Positions 28,212 through 37,164 of a stretch of 64,000 nt of DNA are shown in pieces. Every line of letters begins with the position of its first letter. Position 1 is the first letter of the stretch. Source of the DNA: Paraburkholderia flava. GTDB taxonomy: Bacteria > Pseudomonadota > Gammaproteobacteria > Burkholderiales > Burkholderiaceae. The position numbers and the translations under genes are program-made. The notes beneath the pieces were generated by a model. That model was not told the origin of the DNA. It saw only the letters and a program-made list of their open reading frames with translations, and did not search any database. The stretch spans positions 177,523 through 241,522 of the forward strand of contig NZ_SMRO01000003.1 in the NCBI RefSeq assembly GCF_004359985.1, read 5' to 3'.

Positions 28212-29915
28212 ATGTCGCTGCCGAACGATTCCGTCCCCGCCACCACGACCGGTGCGCGCCTCGTCGTCGATGCATTGCTCACGCATGGCGTCGAGCGTGT
28301 GTTCTGCGTGCCCGGCGAGAGTTTTCTCGCCGTACTCGATTCGCTGCACGACGAGACGGAACGCATCCAGACCATCGTCTGCCGTCACGAAGCCGCCGCG
28401 ACGAACATGGCGGAAGCGACCGGCAAGCTGACCGGCCGCCCCGGCGTCGCGCTCGTCACGCGCGGCCCCGGCGCAACGCACGCATCGATCGGCGTGCACA
28501 CCGCGTTCCAGGACTCGACACCGCTGATCCTGCTGATCGGACAGTGCGCACGCGAACATCTCGACCGTGAGGCTTTCCAGGAGATCGACTATCGCCGGAT
28601 GTTCGGTCAGATGGCGAAGTGGGTTGCGCAGATCGACGACCCGCGACGGATTCCCGAATACCTGAGCCACGCGTTTCATACCGCGACGTCGGGTCGTCCG
28701 GGTCCGGTCGTGCTCGCGCTACCCGAAGATGTGTTGAGCGATGCGTGTCCGGTCGTGCCTGGCGCACCCGCGTATCAGCGTGTCGCGGCTTCGCCTGCTC
28801 CTGCGCAGATCGACCGGTTGCGTCAGTTGCTCGACAACGCGCAACGGCCGATGGTGATCGCGGGCGGCAGCGGCTGGACGCCGGCTGCATGCGCCGATCT
28901 CCAGCAATTCGCCGAAGCATGGCAGTTGCCCGTCGGCCTCGCGTTCCGCTATCAGGACACGCTCGACAACGAGCATCCGAATTACGCAGGCGACGTCGGC
29001 CTCGGGATCAATCCCGCGCTGTCGCAACGCATTCGCGAAGCGGACTTGCTGCTGGTGTTCGGTCCGCGTCTCGGTGAAGCGACGACCGGCGGCTACACGC
29101 TGCTCGACATTCCGAAAACGAAGCAGACGCTGGTTCACGTGCATCAGGGTGCGGAGGAACTGGGTCGCGTGTATTCGGCCGATCTGCCGATCGTCTCGGG
29201 GATGCCCGAGCTGGCCGCGCAACTCGCAGCGCTGAAGCCGTCCGCGACGCCCGCGTGGGCCGGTGCCGCAGAAGAAGCGCATCGCGCGTACCTCGAATGG
29301 CGCAAGCCACGCGCAATTCCGGGCAACGTGCAGCTAGGCGAAGTGATGCAGCAATTGCGCGAGCGCCTGCCCGCCGATGCGATCCTGACCAACGGCGCGG
29401 GCAACTACGCGACGTGGCTGCATCGGCATTTCTCGTACCGGCATTTCCGTTCGCAACTCGCACCGACGAGCGGCGCAATGGGCTACGGCGTGCCGGCGGC
29501 GATTGCGGCGAAGTCGCTGTATCCGCAGCGCGCGGTTGTGGCTCTAGCCGGCGACGGCTGCTTCATGATGGCCGCGCAGGAACTCGCGACGGCAATGCAG
29601 TACGGTCTGAACGTGCTGTTCATCGTCGTGAACAACAGCCACTACGGAACGATCCGGATGCATCAGGAGCGGCACTATCCGGACCGCGTGCACGGCACCG
29701 GGCTGACCAATCCCGATTTCGCAGCGTTCGCGCGTTCGTTCGGCGCGCATGGCGAAACGGTCGAACGGACAGCGGATTTTCTGCCGGCATTCGATCGCGC
29801 GATCGCGTCGAATCTGCCTGCGTTGATCGAGATCCGGATGCCGCAGGAAGCGAGCACGCCGGGTGCGACGCTTGAGCAGATCCGCGAGCAGGGGCGCAAG
29901 CTGCGCGGCGTGTAA
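28212..29915 (+). CDS. thiamine-diphosphate-dependent enzyme (acetolactate synthase large-subunit-like)
   Basis: 567 residues with the three-domain layout of the ThDP decarboxylase superfamily. The N-terminal PYR domain has the activating glutamate in CRHEAAATNMAEATGKLTG and RGPGATHASIGVHTAFQDST. The central Rossmann-like domain is about 190-330. The C-terminal PP domain has the Mg-ThDP motif GDGCFMMAAQELATAMQYG...VNNSHYGTIRMHQE. No ilvN-type small subunit gene follows, so biosynthetic acetolactate synthase is less likely; a 2-oxo-acid decarboxylase or related carboligase is possible. A longer frame from 28155 lacks support. About 100 bases separate it from sdaA. Confidence 0.88.
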   Translation: MSLPNDSVPATTTGARLVVDALLTHGVERVFCVPGESFLAVLDSLHDETERIQTIVCRHEAAATNMAEATGKLTGRPGVALVTRGPGATHASIGVHTAFQDSTPLILLIGQCAREHLDREAFQEIDYRRMFGQMAKWVAQIDDPRRIPEYLSHAFHTATSGRPGPVVLALPEDVLSDACPVVPGAPAYQRVAASPAPAQIDRLRQLLDNAQRPMVIAGGSGWTPAACADLQQFAEAWQLPVGLAFRYQDTLDNEHPNYAGDVGLGINPALSQRIREADLLLVFGPRLGEATTGGYTLLDIPKTKQTLVHVHQGAEELGRVYSADLPIVSGMPELAAQLAALKPSATPAWAGAAEEAHRAYLEWRKPRAIPGNVQLGEVMQQLRERLPADAILTNGAGNYATWLHRHFSYRHFRSQLAPTSGAMGYGVPAAIAAKSLYPQRAVVALAGDGCFMMAAQELATAMQYGLNVLFIVVNNSHYGTIRMHQERHYPDRVHGTGLTNPDFAAFARSFGAHGETVERTADFLPAFDRAIASNLPALIEIRMPQEASTPGATLEQIREQGRKLRGV

Positions 29916-29933
29916 GAGAACGTTTGATGGATG

Positions 29934-29957
29934 AGGCCGTCCTTTACCGGACGGCCT
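29934..29957. terminator. hairpin between convergent genes
   Basis: AGGCCGTCC, six-base loop, GGACGGCCT, a perfect nine-base stem located between two convergent stop codons. There is no T-run on either side, so intrinsic termination is doubtful; mRNA 3'-end protection is possible. Confidence 0.45.
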
Positions 29958-29971
29958 GCATCAATCGCGGG

Positions 29972-32557
29972 TCACTCCCCGTACTTCTGCAGATACCGCT
30001 GATACCCATCGCGCCACGACGGCGACCCAAACGCGCCATGGCTTTCGTGCACGACGCTGATCGGCCACGTGCCCAGCGACAACCCGTTGATCTCCGCCTG
30101 ACGGCAGAAATCCATGTCGTAGAAGTGGAACGCGAACTGATCGTCGAAGCGCACGCCGCGCTCGTTCAGACGCGTGCTGTCGGCGACCAGCATCAGCCCG
30201 TCGAGTAGTTTGCACGACTGCCCCGGCGGGCCGAACACCGACACGACGTCGCTCGGAAAGCCCTTGCCGTGACCGACGACGCCGCTCAGATTGCCCGACT
30301 GGTCCGGCTTGAAATCGGGCGTCGGAAACGCCCACGCGGGCTGGCCCGGCACGCGACGCTTGTTGCCCGCAAGGCCGACGACGTCGAACGTCTCGACCGC
30401 CTGGTAAATCCGCTCGACCCAGAAGAAATCGCAGATCGACACGTCGTCGTGAATGAACACGAGGATCGCGGGATCGTTCTTCGCGTGATCAATCGCGGAG
30501 TTGTAGAGCGTCGACAGGCCGGTCGTGTTGTTCGCGAACAGCATCAGCTGCGGCGGTTGCCGGTGACGATACAAACCGAGCGAGCGGCCGAGCGCGGTCT
30601 TCGTCATGAAGTCGGCGTCTGCGTGACGGGTCGCGACGACGAGACGGATCGGCAGGCGCTTCGGCACGATCGGGTTCGGGGATTCGTCGAAGGGTTTCGC
30701 GTTCGGCGCGGCGACCTGTTTCAACGCGGCCTGCGCAGCGCCGCTCGACGGACTGTTCACTAGCGACAGCGGCGGTTCGTCGCTCTTCGCGAACAGGAAA
30801 AACGGCTCGTGTTCGTTGCAGCCCCACGCGTCCGCATCGACGTCGCCGAGCACGCTCTCGTGCGAATACAGATCGCCGCTCAGCCCCGCCGCGCGGAACA
30901 GCTCAACGAGATCGGCACCGAACAGCCGCACGTGATCGTTCTGTCCGAAGTAGTGCGTCCTGAACGCGGCGCTCGTCGGCCCGCTCAGCTCGAACGTGTG
31001 CTTCAGTCGCGACGAATACGGCGTCTGCGCAACCAGATGGCCACCCGGCGCGAGACAGCGGCTGAATTCGGCAAGCGCTTTCTCCGGGTCATCGACGTGT
31101 TCGAGCACGTGATTGCAGATGATCAGGTCGAACGAACCCGCAGGGAAATCGAGCGCTTCGACGTTGATCCGCCGATGCTGCGGCGAACGCGGGAACAGAT
31201 CGCCGGCAATGTATTCGCGCGGCTGCAGCGCGCGAATGCGCGGTTCGAGCCGCGCTTCGGGCGCGATGTGCAGGATGCGTTTGTTCGACGCGTCTTCGAG
31301 CAGCCCAGTGAACGCAAAATAGAGCCACAGGTGACGGTCGCGATCGTTGCAGCCGCAGTTCGGGCACTGGTACTTGTGTAGCGTCGACCCGACGATATCG
31401 ACCTGCCCCAGGAACTCGAGATCGAGTCCGCCGATCGGGTACGGCAGCCAGCCCACCACCGGCGTTTCGCAGACCGCGCAGAAGTTCTGCGGCGTCTGCG
31501 GCGGCATGGCTTCCGGCGTGGATTGCACCGCCGGCTCTTCGTCGACCGCGACGTCGCCGGCCATTTCTGCCTGCAGCGCGCGCGCCTCTGTCGCCGCAAT
31601 GACCTGCGCCCGGCGCACGGCCCGGCGTTCGGTGACCGCCGCACGCGCAAGCGCCAGGTCGGTCTGGTAGCGTGCGTTGTCGAGCAACTGATGCGCGGGA
31701 AGCTGCGTCAGTTCGTCGAGATGCGGCAGCAGCCGGGCGATCTCCGGCAGCATCGCGCCTTCGGTCGTATAGCGCCGCTTCAGAAGCTGTTGGGCGCTCA
31801 TCAGACCGGCGACCGACAGATTGCCCGCCGCCGCTTCGCCGCGCACCATCCATTCCCATTCGTAGAGACCGGCGCTCGCGCTAGGGCTCGCACGATTCGA
31901 CGTCTGCTCGCCGTGCTGCCGGAACGCGCTCAGATAGCCGCCGACTGCGACGAGCGGCCCCTGCTCCGCGAGATTCAGATACATCGCGACGTCGGCGAGG
32001 AAATCGAGCTCCGAAGACCGGTAGCCGAACATCGTGCGTGGATCGAAGCGGTCGCGCACGATCATCACGTTGCTCGGCTCGCCGACGAAGTTGGTCAGGC
32101 TACCCATCATCCGCTCGACGAGAAAGCTGCGCGTGATCAGCGCACGCTCGCCGACCTTCAGCAACGCGGCCGGCGCATGAATGACCGCGTCGTTCTCATT
32201 GATGAACACGCGCTCGTGGAACGCGAGCGCCGACTCCGGATGCTGCCGCAGCGCGGCGACGAGCGCCTCGACCGACGTCGGCATCAGCAGGTCGTCGTCG
32301 AACAGCCACTTCACGTATTCGCCGCTCGCGTGTTCCCACAGCGCGAGCACGTTGCGCAGGCCGTCCTGGAAGCCATGATGGAAGTAGCGCACGCGCGGAT
32401 CGCCGGAGAGCGTCGCGATCTCCTCGAGATCGCCGCCGGGCGTGTCGTCGCCGACCAGGATCTCGATGTCCTCGAATGTCTGCTGCTGCGCGCTCAGCAG
32501 CGCGCGGCCGAGGTACTCGGGCTTGAACGCCGGGATCAGGATGCTAACGGTGGCCAT
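29972..32557 (-). CDS. three-domain protein: GT2 glycosyltransferase, methyltransferase, second glycosyltransferase-like domain
   Basis: 861 residues from ATG at 32557 (MATVSILIPAFKPEYLGRAL). Residues about 1-260 are a GT2 domain with the DDD metal site in YVKWLFDDDLLMP. About 360-410 is a zinc-ribbon-like segment, with Cys360/363 and Cys398/401. About 425-595 is a class I SAM methyltransferase (ILHIAPEARLEPRI, ALDFPAGSFDLIICNHVLEH, LAPGGHLVAQTPY). About 635-861 is another GT-A-like domain with AILVFIHDDVSICDFFWVER. A glycan-modifying role is likely: two sugar transfers and one methylation. It faces away from the adjoining sugar cluster and has a leader related to that of the GT41 operon. Confidence 0.85.
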   Translation of the reverse strand: MATVSILIPAFKPEYLGRALLSAQQQTFEDIEILVGDDTPGGDLEEIATLSGDPRVRYFHHGFQDGLRNVLALWEHASGEYVKWLFDDDLLMPTSVEALVAALRQHPESALAFHERVFINENDAVIHAPAALLKVGERALITRSFLVERMMGSLTNFVGEPSNVMIVRDRFDPRTMFGYRSSELDFLADVAMYLNLAEQGPLVAVGGYLSAFRQHGEQTSNRASPSASAGLYEWEWMVRGEAAAGNLSVAGLMSAQQLLKRRYTTEGAMLPEIARLLPHLDELTQLPAHQLLDNARYQTDLALARAAVTERRAVRRAQVIAATEARALQAEMAGDVAVDEEPAVQSTPEAMPPQTPQNFCAVCETPVVGWLPYPIGGLDLEFLGQVDIVGSTLHKYQCPNCGCNDRDRHLWLYFAFTGLLEDASNKRILHIAPEARLEPRIRALQPREYIAGDLFPRSPQHRRINVEALDFPAGSFDLIICNHVLEHVDDPEKALAEFSRCLAPGGHLVAQTPYSSRLKHTFELSGPTSAAFRTHYFGQNDHVRLFGADLVELFRAAGLSGDLYSHESVLGDVDADAWGCNEHEPFFLFAKSDEPPLSLVNSPSSGAAQAALKQVAAPNAKPFDESPNPIVPKRLPIRLVVATRHADADFMTKTALGRSLGLYRHRQPPQLMLFANNTTGLSTLYNSAIDHAKNDPAILVFIHDDVSICDFFWVERIYQAVETFDVVGLAGNKRRVPGQPAWAFPTPDFKPDQSGNLSGVVGHGKGFPSDVVSVFGPPGQSCKLLDGLMLVADSTRLNERGVRFDDQFAFHFYDMDFCRQAEINGLSLGTWPISVVHESHGAFGSPSWRDGYQRYLQKYGE

Positions 32558-32680
32558 TGAAACGAATCCCTCTGTGATTGAACCGCGACGGACATGCACG
32601 ACGACAGTCCGCACCGATACGGCAGCTTAGTCCCGGTCGGCGGGAGTCAATCGGGGGAACAGGCGAGGGTTTTGCGGCCA
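32558..32680 (-). promoter_or_regulatory. leader/promoter module of the three-domain transferase gene
   Basis: Minus-strand leader homologous to the one at 10779-10905. CCCGATTG lies near 32648-32655, with AAAACCC..CGC.TGTTCC just before it and CTAAGCTG downstream; GAGGG precedes the ATG. The gene-free interval runs 32558-32977 and also contains the promoter of the plus-strand sugar cluster, which I could not pin down. Confidence 0.5.
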
Positions 32681-32977
32681 TTTTGCGTCCGGTCGCGGCG
32701 CACGGGGCATGCCCAGGCGCAACCGGCCGGCCGCCGGGAAGACCCGCTATCGGGCAAACAGGCGGGCTTTTCGCGCTCATATCCGGGCTTCGGGACGGTG
32801 GGGGCCATCGCATACTCGGCACATTCGCCTTCATCCGTCCAGAACCATGATGCCTTTCGTCGCGCGGGCTTCAGCCCGCTCCTGCCCGCCGCGCAGCCGC
32901 CTGGCCCGTGCCGCTGCGCCGCGACGCGCCGACGCGCGCGACATGCAGACGCACGGCATGCGGCAAGGAGTCCCGCA

Positions 32978-34123
32978 ATGAACGCCCCCGAACCGCTGCA
33001 CGCCGTCCCGCTGCCGGTCGACGAACGCATCTACGTCACGCAGCCGCATCTCGCGCCGCTAGCCGAGTTCGTGCCGTACCTCGAGAAAATCTGGTCAAGC
33101 AAGATCCTGACGAACGGCGGCCCGTTCCATCAGCAGCTTGAACAGGCGTTGTGCGACTACCTGGGCGTCGAGCATCTCGCGCTGTTCACCAACGGCACGC
33201 TCGCGCTCGTCACTGCGTTGCAGGCGCTGCGCATCACCGGCGAAGTGATCACGACGCCGTACTCGTTCGTCGCGACCGCGCATTCGTTGCTGTGGAATGG
33301 TATCAAGCCGGTGTTCGTCGACGTCGATCCGGACACGCTGAATCTCGATCCCGCGAAGATCGAAGCCGCGATCACGCCGCAGACCACCGCGATCATGCCG
33401 GTGCATTGCTACGGGCACCCGTGCGATGTCGACGCGATCCAGCGGATCGCCGACAACTACAACCTGAAGGTGATCTACGACGCCGCGCACGCGTTTGGCG
33501 TCCAGACGCAGCAAGGCAGCGTGCTGCGCAACGGCGACCTGTCGGTGCTGAGTTTTCACGCGACCAAGGTCTTCAACACGTTCGAAGGCGGCGCGATCAT
33601 CTGCCCCGACGCGAAGACCAAGCAGCGCATCGATCATCTGAAGAACTTCGGTTATGTCGATGAAGTGACCGTGGTCGCGCCCGGCATCAACGGCAAGATG
33701 AGCGAGATCAACGCGGCGTTCGGTCTGCTGCAGTTGAAGCACATCGACTCAGCACTCGCACGCCGCCAGGAAATCGACACGCTGTATCGCTCGTTGCTCC
33801 ACGACGTTCCGGGCATTCGCTGTCTGCCGCACGGCGATGAAAGGACCGCGAATCATGCGTACTTTCCGATTCTCGTCGACGACGACTATCCGCTGACACG
33901 CGATGCGCTGTATCAGAAGTTTCGCGATCGCGACGTGATCGTGCGGCGCTATTTCTATCCGCTGATTTCCGATTTCCCGATGTACCGCGGCCTGCCGTCT
34001 GCGCATCGCGACAACCTGCCGGTCGCCGCCGAGGCTGCGCGCAAGGTGTTGTGTCTGCCGATCTATCCGGCGTTGTCGAACAGCGACGTTCAAAGGGTGG
34101 TCGACATCGTGACGGGCGACTGA
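32978..34123 (+). CDS. DegT/DnrJ/EryC1/StrS sugar aminotransferase
   Basis: PLP-dependent aminotransferase of 381 residues that would aminate a nucleotide-linked keto sugar. The PLP lysine is in SFHATKVFNTFEGGAI; YDAAHAFGV carries the Asp that contacts the PLP nitrogen; TNGTLALVTALQAL and TTPYSFVATAHSLLWNG are other family landmarks. The ATG with AAGGAG seven bases upstream is far better than the longer open frame from 32594. It resembles enzymes that make 4-amino-4,6-dideoxy sugars, but specificity is not provable here. It is the first gene of a five-gene cluster, followed after two bases by the WbqC gene. Confidence 0.92.
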   Translation: MNAPEPLHAVPLPVDERIYVTQPHLAPLAEFVPYLEKIWSSKILTNGGPFHQQLEQALCDYLGVEHLALFTNGTLALVTALQALRITGEVITTPYSFVATAHSLLWNGIKPVFVDVDPDTLNLDPAKIEAAITPQTTAIMPVHCYGHPCDVDAIQRIADNYNLKVIYDAAHAFGVQTQQGSVLRNGDLSVLSFHATKVFNTFEGGAIICPDAKTKQRIDHLKNFGYVDEVTVVAPGINGKMSEINAAFGLLQLKHIDSALARRQEIDTLYRSLLHDVPGIRCLPHGDERTANHAYFPILVDDDYPLTRDALYQKFRDRDVIVRRYFYPLISDFPMYRGLPSAHRDNLPVAAEAARKVLCLPIYPALSNSDVQRVVDIVTGD

Positions 34124-34125
34124 CC

Positions 34126-34827
34126 GTGAAGCTCGCGATCATGCAGCCGTACCTGTTTCCGTATCTCGGCTACTTCCAGTTGGTCGCGGCAGTCGATCGC
34201 TTCGTGTTCTACGACGACGTCAACTACATCAAGAACGGGTGGATCAATCGCAACCGCCTGCTGATCGGCGATGAAGTGCGCTACGTGACCGTGCCGCTCG
34301 CGGGCGCGAGTCCTTCGCTGAAGATCAACGAAGTCACCGTGCAGCCACGCGACAAGTGGTTGCGGAAGCTGCTCGAATCGATTCGTCACGCGTACTCGAA
34401 GGCACCGTATTACGCACGCGTGAGTGAGCTGATCGGCGACGTGTTCGGTTCAACCGCGACGTGCATTTCGACGCTCGCGTCGCGTAGCGTCGTCGACGTC
34501 GCGCACTATCTGAAACTCGACACCGAATTCGTGATGTCGTCGGAGCCGTACGGCAACGCGGCATTAAAAGGCCCGCAACGTGTGCTCGATATCTGCGCAA
34601 AGGAACGTGCCGATATCTACCTGAATCTGCCCGGCGGCAAGGCGTTGTACGAGCCGCGCGTGTTCTCCGAAGCGGGCATCGAATTGATTTTTATCGAGCC
34701 TGCCTTGCCGCCTTATCCGCAGCACGGCACCACGTTTTGCCCGGGTCTGTCGATTCTCGATGTGCTGATGTTCAACGGTCCAGACGAGGCCCGCGCGATG
34801 GTGTCAACGAGAGAGGGCCGCGCATGA
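34126..34827 (+). CDS. WbqC-like family protein
   Basis: 233 residues, starting at a GTG two bases after the aminotransferase stop (VKLAIMQPYLFPYLGYFQLV). The opening IMQPYLFPYLGYFQL and KNGWINRNRLL are the signature of the WbqC family, found in O-antigen and related glycan clusters, with proposed acyl or amino transfer roles that are not well established. Its stop overlaps the next start as ATGA. Tight coupling to two DegT-type enzymes suggests that it acts on the amino sugar they make (inference). Confidence 0.9.
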   Translation: MKLAIMQPYLFPYLGYFQLVAAVDRFVFYDDVNYIKNGWINRNRLLIGDEVRYVTVPLAGASPSLKINEVTVQPRDKWLRKLLESIRHAYSKAPYYARVSELIGDVFGSTATCISTLASRSVVDVAHYLKLDTEFVMSSEPYGNAALKGPQRVLDICAKERADIYLNLPGGKALYEPRVFSEAGIELIFIEPALPPYPQHGTTFCPGLSILDVLMFNGPDEARAMVSTREGRA

Positions 34828-35798
34828 TGCACGATGCGATCGGCGGCTATCTTCCGCTCGAACTTCCACGCGCATCGGGTGAATATCATCCGGATGCGCT
34901 GCGTTTTCAGTCATCGCGCGCGGCGTTTCTCGCGTTGCTGCGTGCACGCCGACCGGCTGCGGTATGCGTGCCGTGGTACTGCTGCGATAGCATCGTCGAG
35001 CCGCTGATAACCGCCGGCATCGCGATCAAGCGCTATGCGATCGACGCGATGCTACGCATCGAATCCGTCGACCTCGCGCGCGACGAATGGCTGCTCTACG
35101 TGAATTACTTCGGCCTGTGCGACCGCAACGTCGACGATGTGTTGAATCGATATGGACCGGAGCGCGTCGTCATCGATAACGCGCAGGCGTTCTTCGCGAT
35201 GCCTCGCGATTGCGTCGCAACGCTGTACTCGCCGCGTAAATTCGTCGGTGTGCCGGATGGTGGCTATCTGCTGACACGCGAAGCCGTGACGCCGCCAGTC
35301 GACGTCGATCACGAATCGGTACAGCGGTTCGCGCATCTGCTGAAGCGGATCGATGCAGGCGCCGAGACCGGCTACGCAGACTACTCCGCTGCCGAAGCGA
35401 GCCTGGAAAAAAAGGAACCGCTGCGCATGTCGGCACTGACGCAGCGCATTCTTCAAAGCATCGATTACGCAGACGTGCGTGCGAAGCGCATCGCGAACTT
35501 CGCGTACCTGCATCAGCGGCTCGATGCATCGAACGCGTTCAAACTTCCACCCGACAGCCGCAGCGTTCCGCTGTGCTATCCGTACCGAGGCAGCGATCCC
35601 GGTCTGCGCGCGAGACTGATGACGCAGCGCATCTACACGCCGTGCTACTGGCCCGAAGTCGCGTCGTCGCCGTCGGTGCCTGCGTTCGAAAAAACGCTGG
35701 CCGGCGGTACCGTCTTTCTGCCATGCGACCAGCGGCTCTCGCCGCCGCAACTGGACACGATCGTTCAGGCGGTTCTCGAATCGCGAGATGACCTATGA
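34824..35798 (+). CDS. short divergent DegT-like PLP enzyme
   Basis: 324 residues, shorter than a typical DegT protein. It keeps both key positions: an Asp in VVIDNAQAFFAM, at the place of DAAHAFG in the neighbour aminotransferase, and a Lys in LYSPRKFVGVPDGGYLLT, at the place of the PLP lysine. The N-terminal cofactor-binding part is reduced (RFQSSRAAFLALLRARRPAA, VPWYCCDSIVEPLITAG). I infer a divergent PLP-dependent transferase rather than a dead copy. Start ATG overlaps the WbqC stop; an ATG one codon later is also possible. Its own stop overlaps the next start. Confidence 0.7.
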   Translation: MMHDAIGGYLPLELPRASGEYHPDALRFQSSRAAFLALLRARRPAAVCVPWYCCDSIVEPLITAGIAIKRYAIDAMLRIESVDLARDEWLLYVNYFGLCDRNVDDVLNRYGPERVVIDNAQAFFAMPRDCVATLYSPRKFVGVPDGGYLLTREAVTPPVDVDHESVQRFAHLLKRIDAGAETGYADYSAAEASLEKKEPLRMSALTQRILQSIDYADVRAKRIANFAYLHQRLDASNAFKLPPDSRSVPLCYPYRGSDPGLRARLMTQRIYTPCYWPEVASSPSVPAFEKTLAGGTVFLPCDQRLSPPQLDTIVQAVLESRDDL

Positions 35799-37144
35799 AT
35801 AACCCGATCGCCACACACGAAGCACTTGCGAGTCTTGGCGCAACAGCCACGCAGCCGAACAGGAAGGTCAACGTGCTGGTGTTTCCGTGCGGCTCCGAAA
35901 ACGCCGCCGAGATTCATCAGGCGTTGCGCTATTCGCTGCATGTCGAGTTGTTCGGCGCATCGAGCGTCGACGACCACGGGCGCTTTCGCTTCGAGCGCTA
36001 TAGCGGCGATCTGCCGAAGATCGACGACGCACGTTTCGACGATGCGTTCGCGCAATTACTCGTCAGGCACAAGATCGATCTCGTGTTCGCGACGCACGAC
36101 ACGGTGCACGAGTACCTGTCTCAGCGTGCTGCCAACATGGGCTTCGCGCTCGTCAACGGCGATCGCGACAGCGCGACGATCGCGCGTCGCAAGAGTCTGA
36201 CGTACGAGCATTTCGCGGGCGCCGCGTGGGTGCCGCGCGTCTACGCAAACATCGATGAGATCGCGCAGTGGCCGGTCGTTGTAAAGCCGGATCTCGGCCA
36301 GGGCGGCCAGGGCGTCACACTGGTTGACGACGCACAGCAGGCGCGCGATGCGATTCAGGTGGTACGCGAACCGGTGCTCGTCGAATACCTGCCGGGCGAC
36401 GAGATCACCGTCGACTGCTTCACCGACCGGCGCGGCAAACTACTATGGATCGGACCGCGCACACGCGAACGCGTGCGCGCCGGCATCACGATGCGCTCGA
36501 GACTATTGCAGTCGATGCCCGACGTCGACGCGATCGCGCACGACATCAACAGCCGTCTGTGGCTGCGCGGCCCGTGGTTCTTTCAGCTCAAGGAAGACCG
36601 CGACGGACACCGCAAGCTACTCGAGATTTCGTGCCGCGTCGCCGGCACGATGGTCGCGCAACGCGCACATGGTGTGAATCTGCCGCTGATGGCGGTGCAG
36701 GACCATCTAGGGCGCGATCTCGTGGCGTTGAGCAATCCGCACGTCACGTTGATCGAACGCAACATCGCGACGCGCGCGCAACTCGATTTCGACTACGACA
36801 CGGTGTTCGTCGATCTCGACGACACGCTGATCCTCGACGGTCATGCCGTGCCGCAGACGATGGCGTTCCTGTATCAATCGATTGCGGCGGGCAAGCGGCT
36901 TTGCCTGATCACGCGGCACCAGTTCGACGTGCTCGACACCCTGAGGAATGCGCGCATCGACAGCGGCCTGTTCGAGCGGATCGTCGTCATCGCGGACGGC
37001 GCATCGAAGGCCGACCACATCGATGCGCACGGGGGCGCGCGCGCGATCTTCATCGACAATCATTTTCCCGAGCGCATGGACGTCGCGCGACGACTCGGCA
37101 TTCCCGTGTTCGACGTGGATGCGCTCGAATTCTTCATTCGCTAG
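35795..37144 (+). CDS. ATP-grasp ligase fused to a HAD phosphatase domain
   Basis: 449 residues. The first about 320 form an ATP-grasp enzyme: WPVVVKPDLGQGGQGVTLVD (ATP lysine and glycine-rich loop), VLVEYLPGDEITVDCFTD, and metal-site KLLEISCRVAGTM. The last about 110 carry all four HAD motifs: FVDLDDTLILDG, CLITRH, the lysine in ASKADHI and AIFIDNHFPER. Such a fusion could ligate a carboxylate to an amine and process a phosphate. The start overlaps the previous stop as ATGA. Placed after amino-sugar genes, amide formation on an amino sugar is a reasonable guess, not shown. Confidence 0.82.
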   Translation: MNNPIATHEALASLGATATQPNRKVNVLVFPCGSENAAEIHQALRYSLHVELFGASSVDDHGRFRFERYSGDLPKIDDARFDDAFAQLLVRHKIDLVFATHDTVHEYLSQRAANMGFALVNGDRDSATIARRKSLTYEHFAGAAWVPRVYANIDEIAQWPVVVKPDLGQGGQGVTLVDDAQQARDAIQVVREPVLVEYLPGDEITVDCFTDRRGKLLWIGPRTRERVRAGITMRSRLLQSMPDVDAIAHDINSRLWLRGPWFFQLKEDRDGHRKLLEISCRVAGTMVAQRAHGVNLPLMAVQDHLGRDLVALSNPHVTLIERNIATRAQLDFDYDTVFVDLDDTLILDGHAVPQTMAFLYQSIAAGKRLCLITRHQFDVLDTLRNARIDSGLFERIVVIADGASKADHIDAHGGARAIFIDNHFPERMDVARRLGIPVFDVDALEFFIR

Positions 37145-37164
37145 CAAGCCGGAAGATCAACGCG

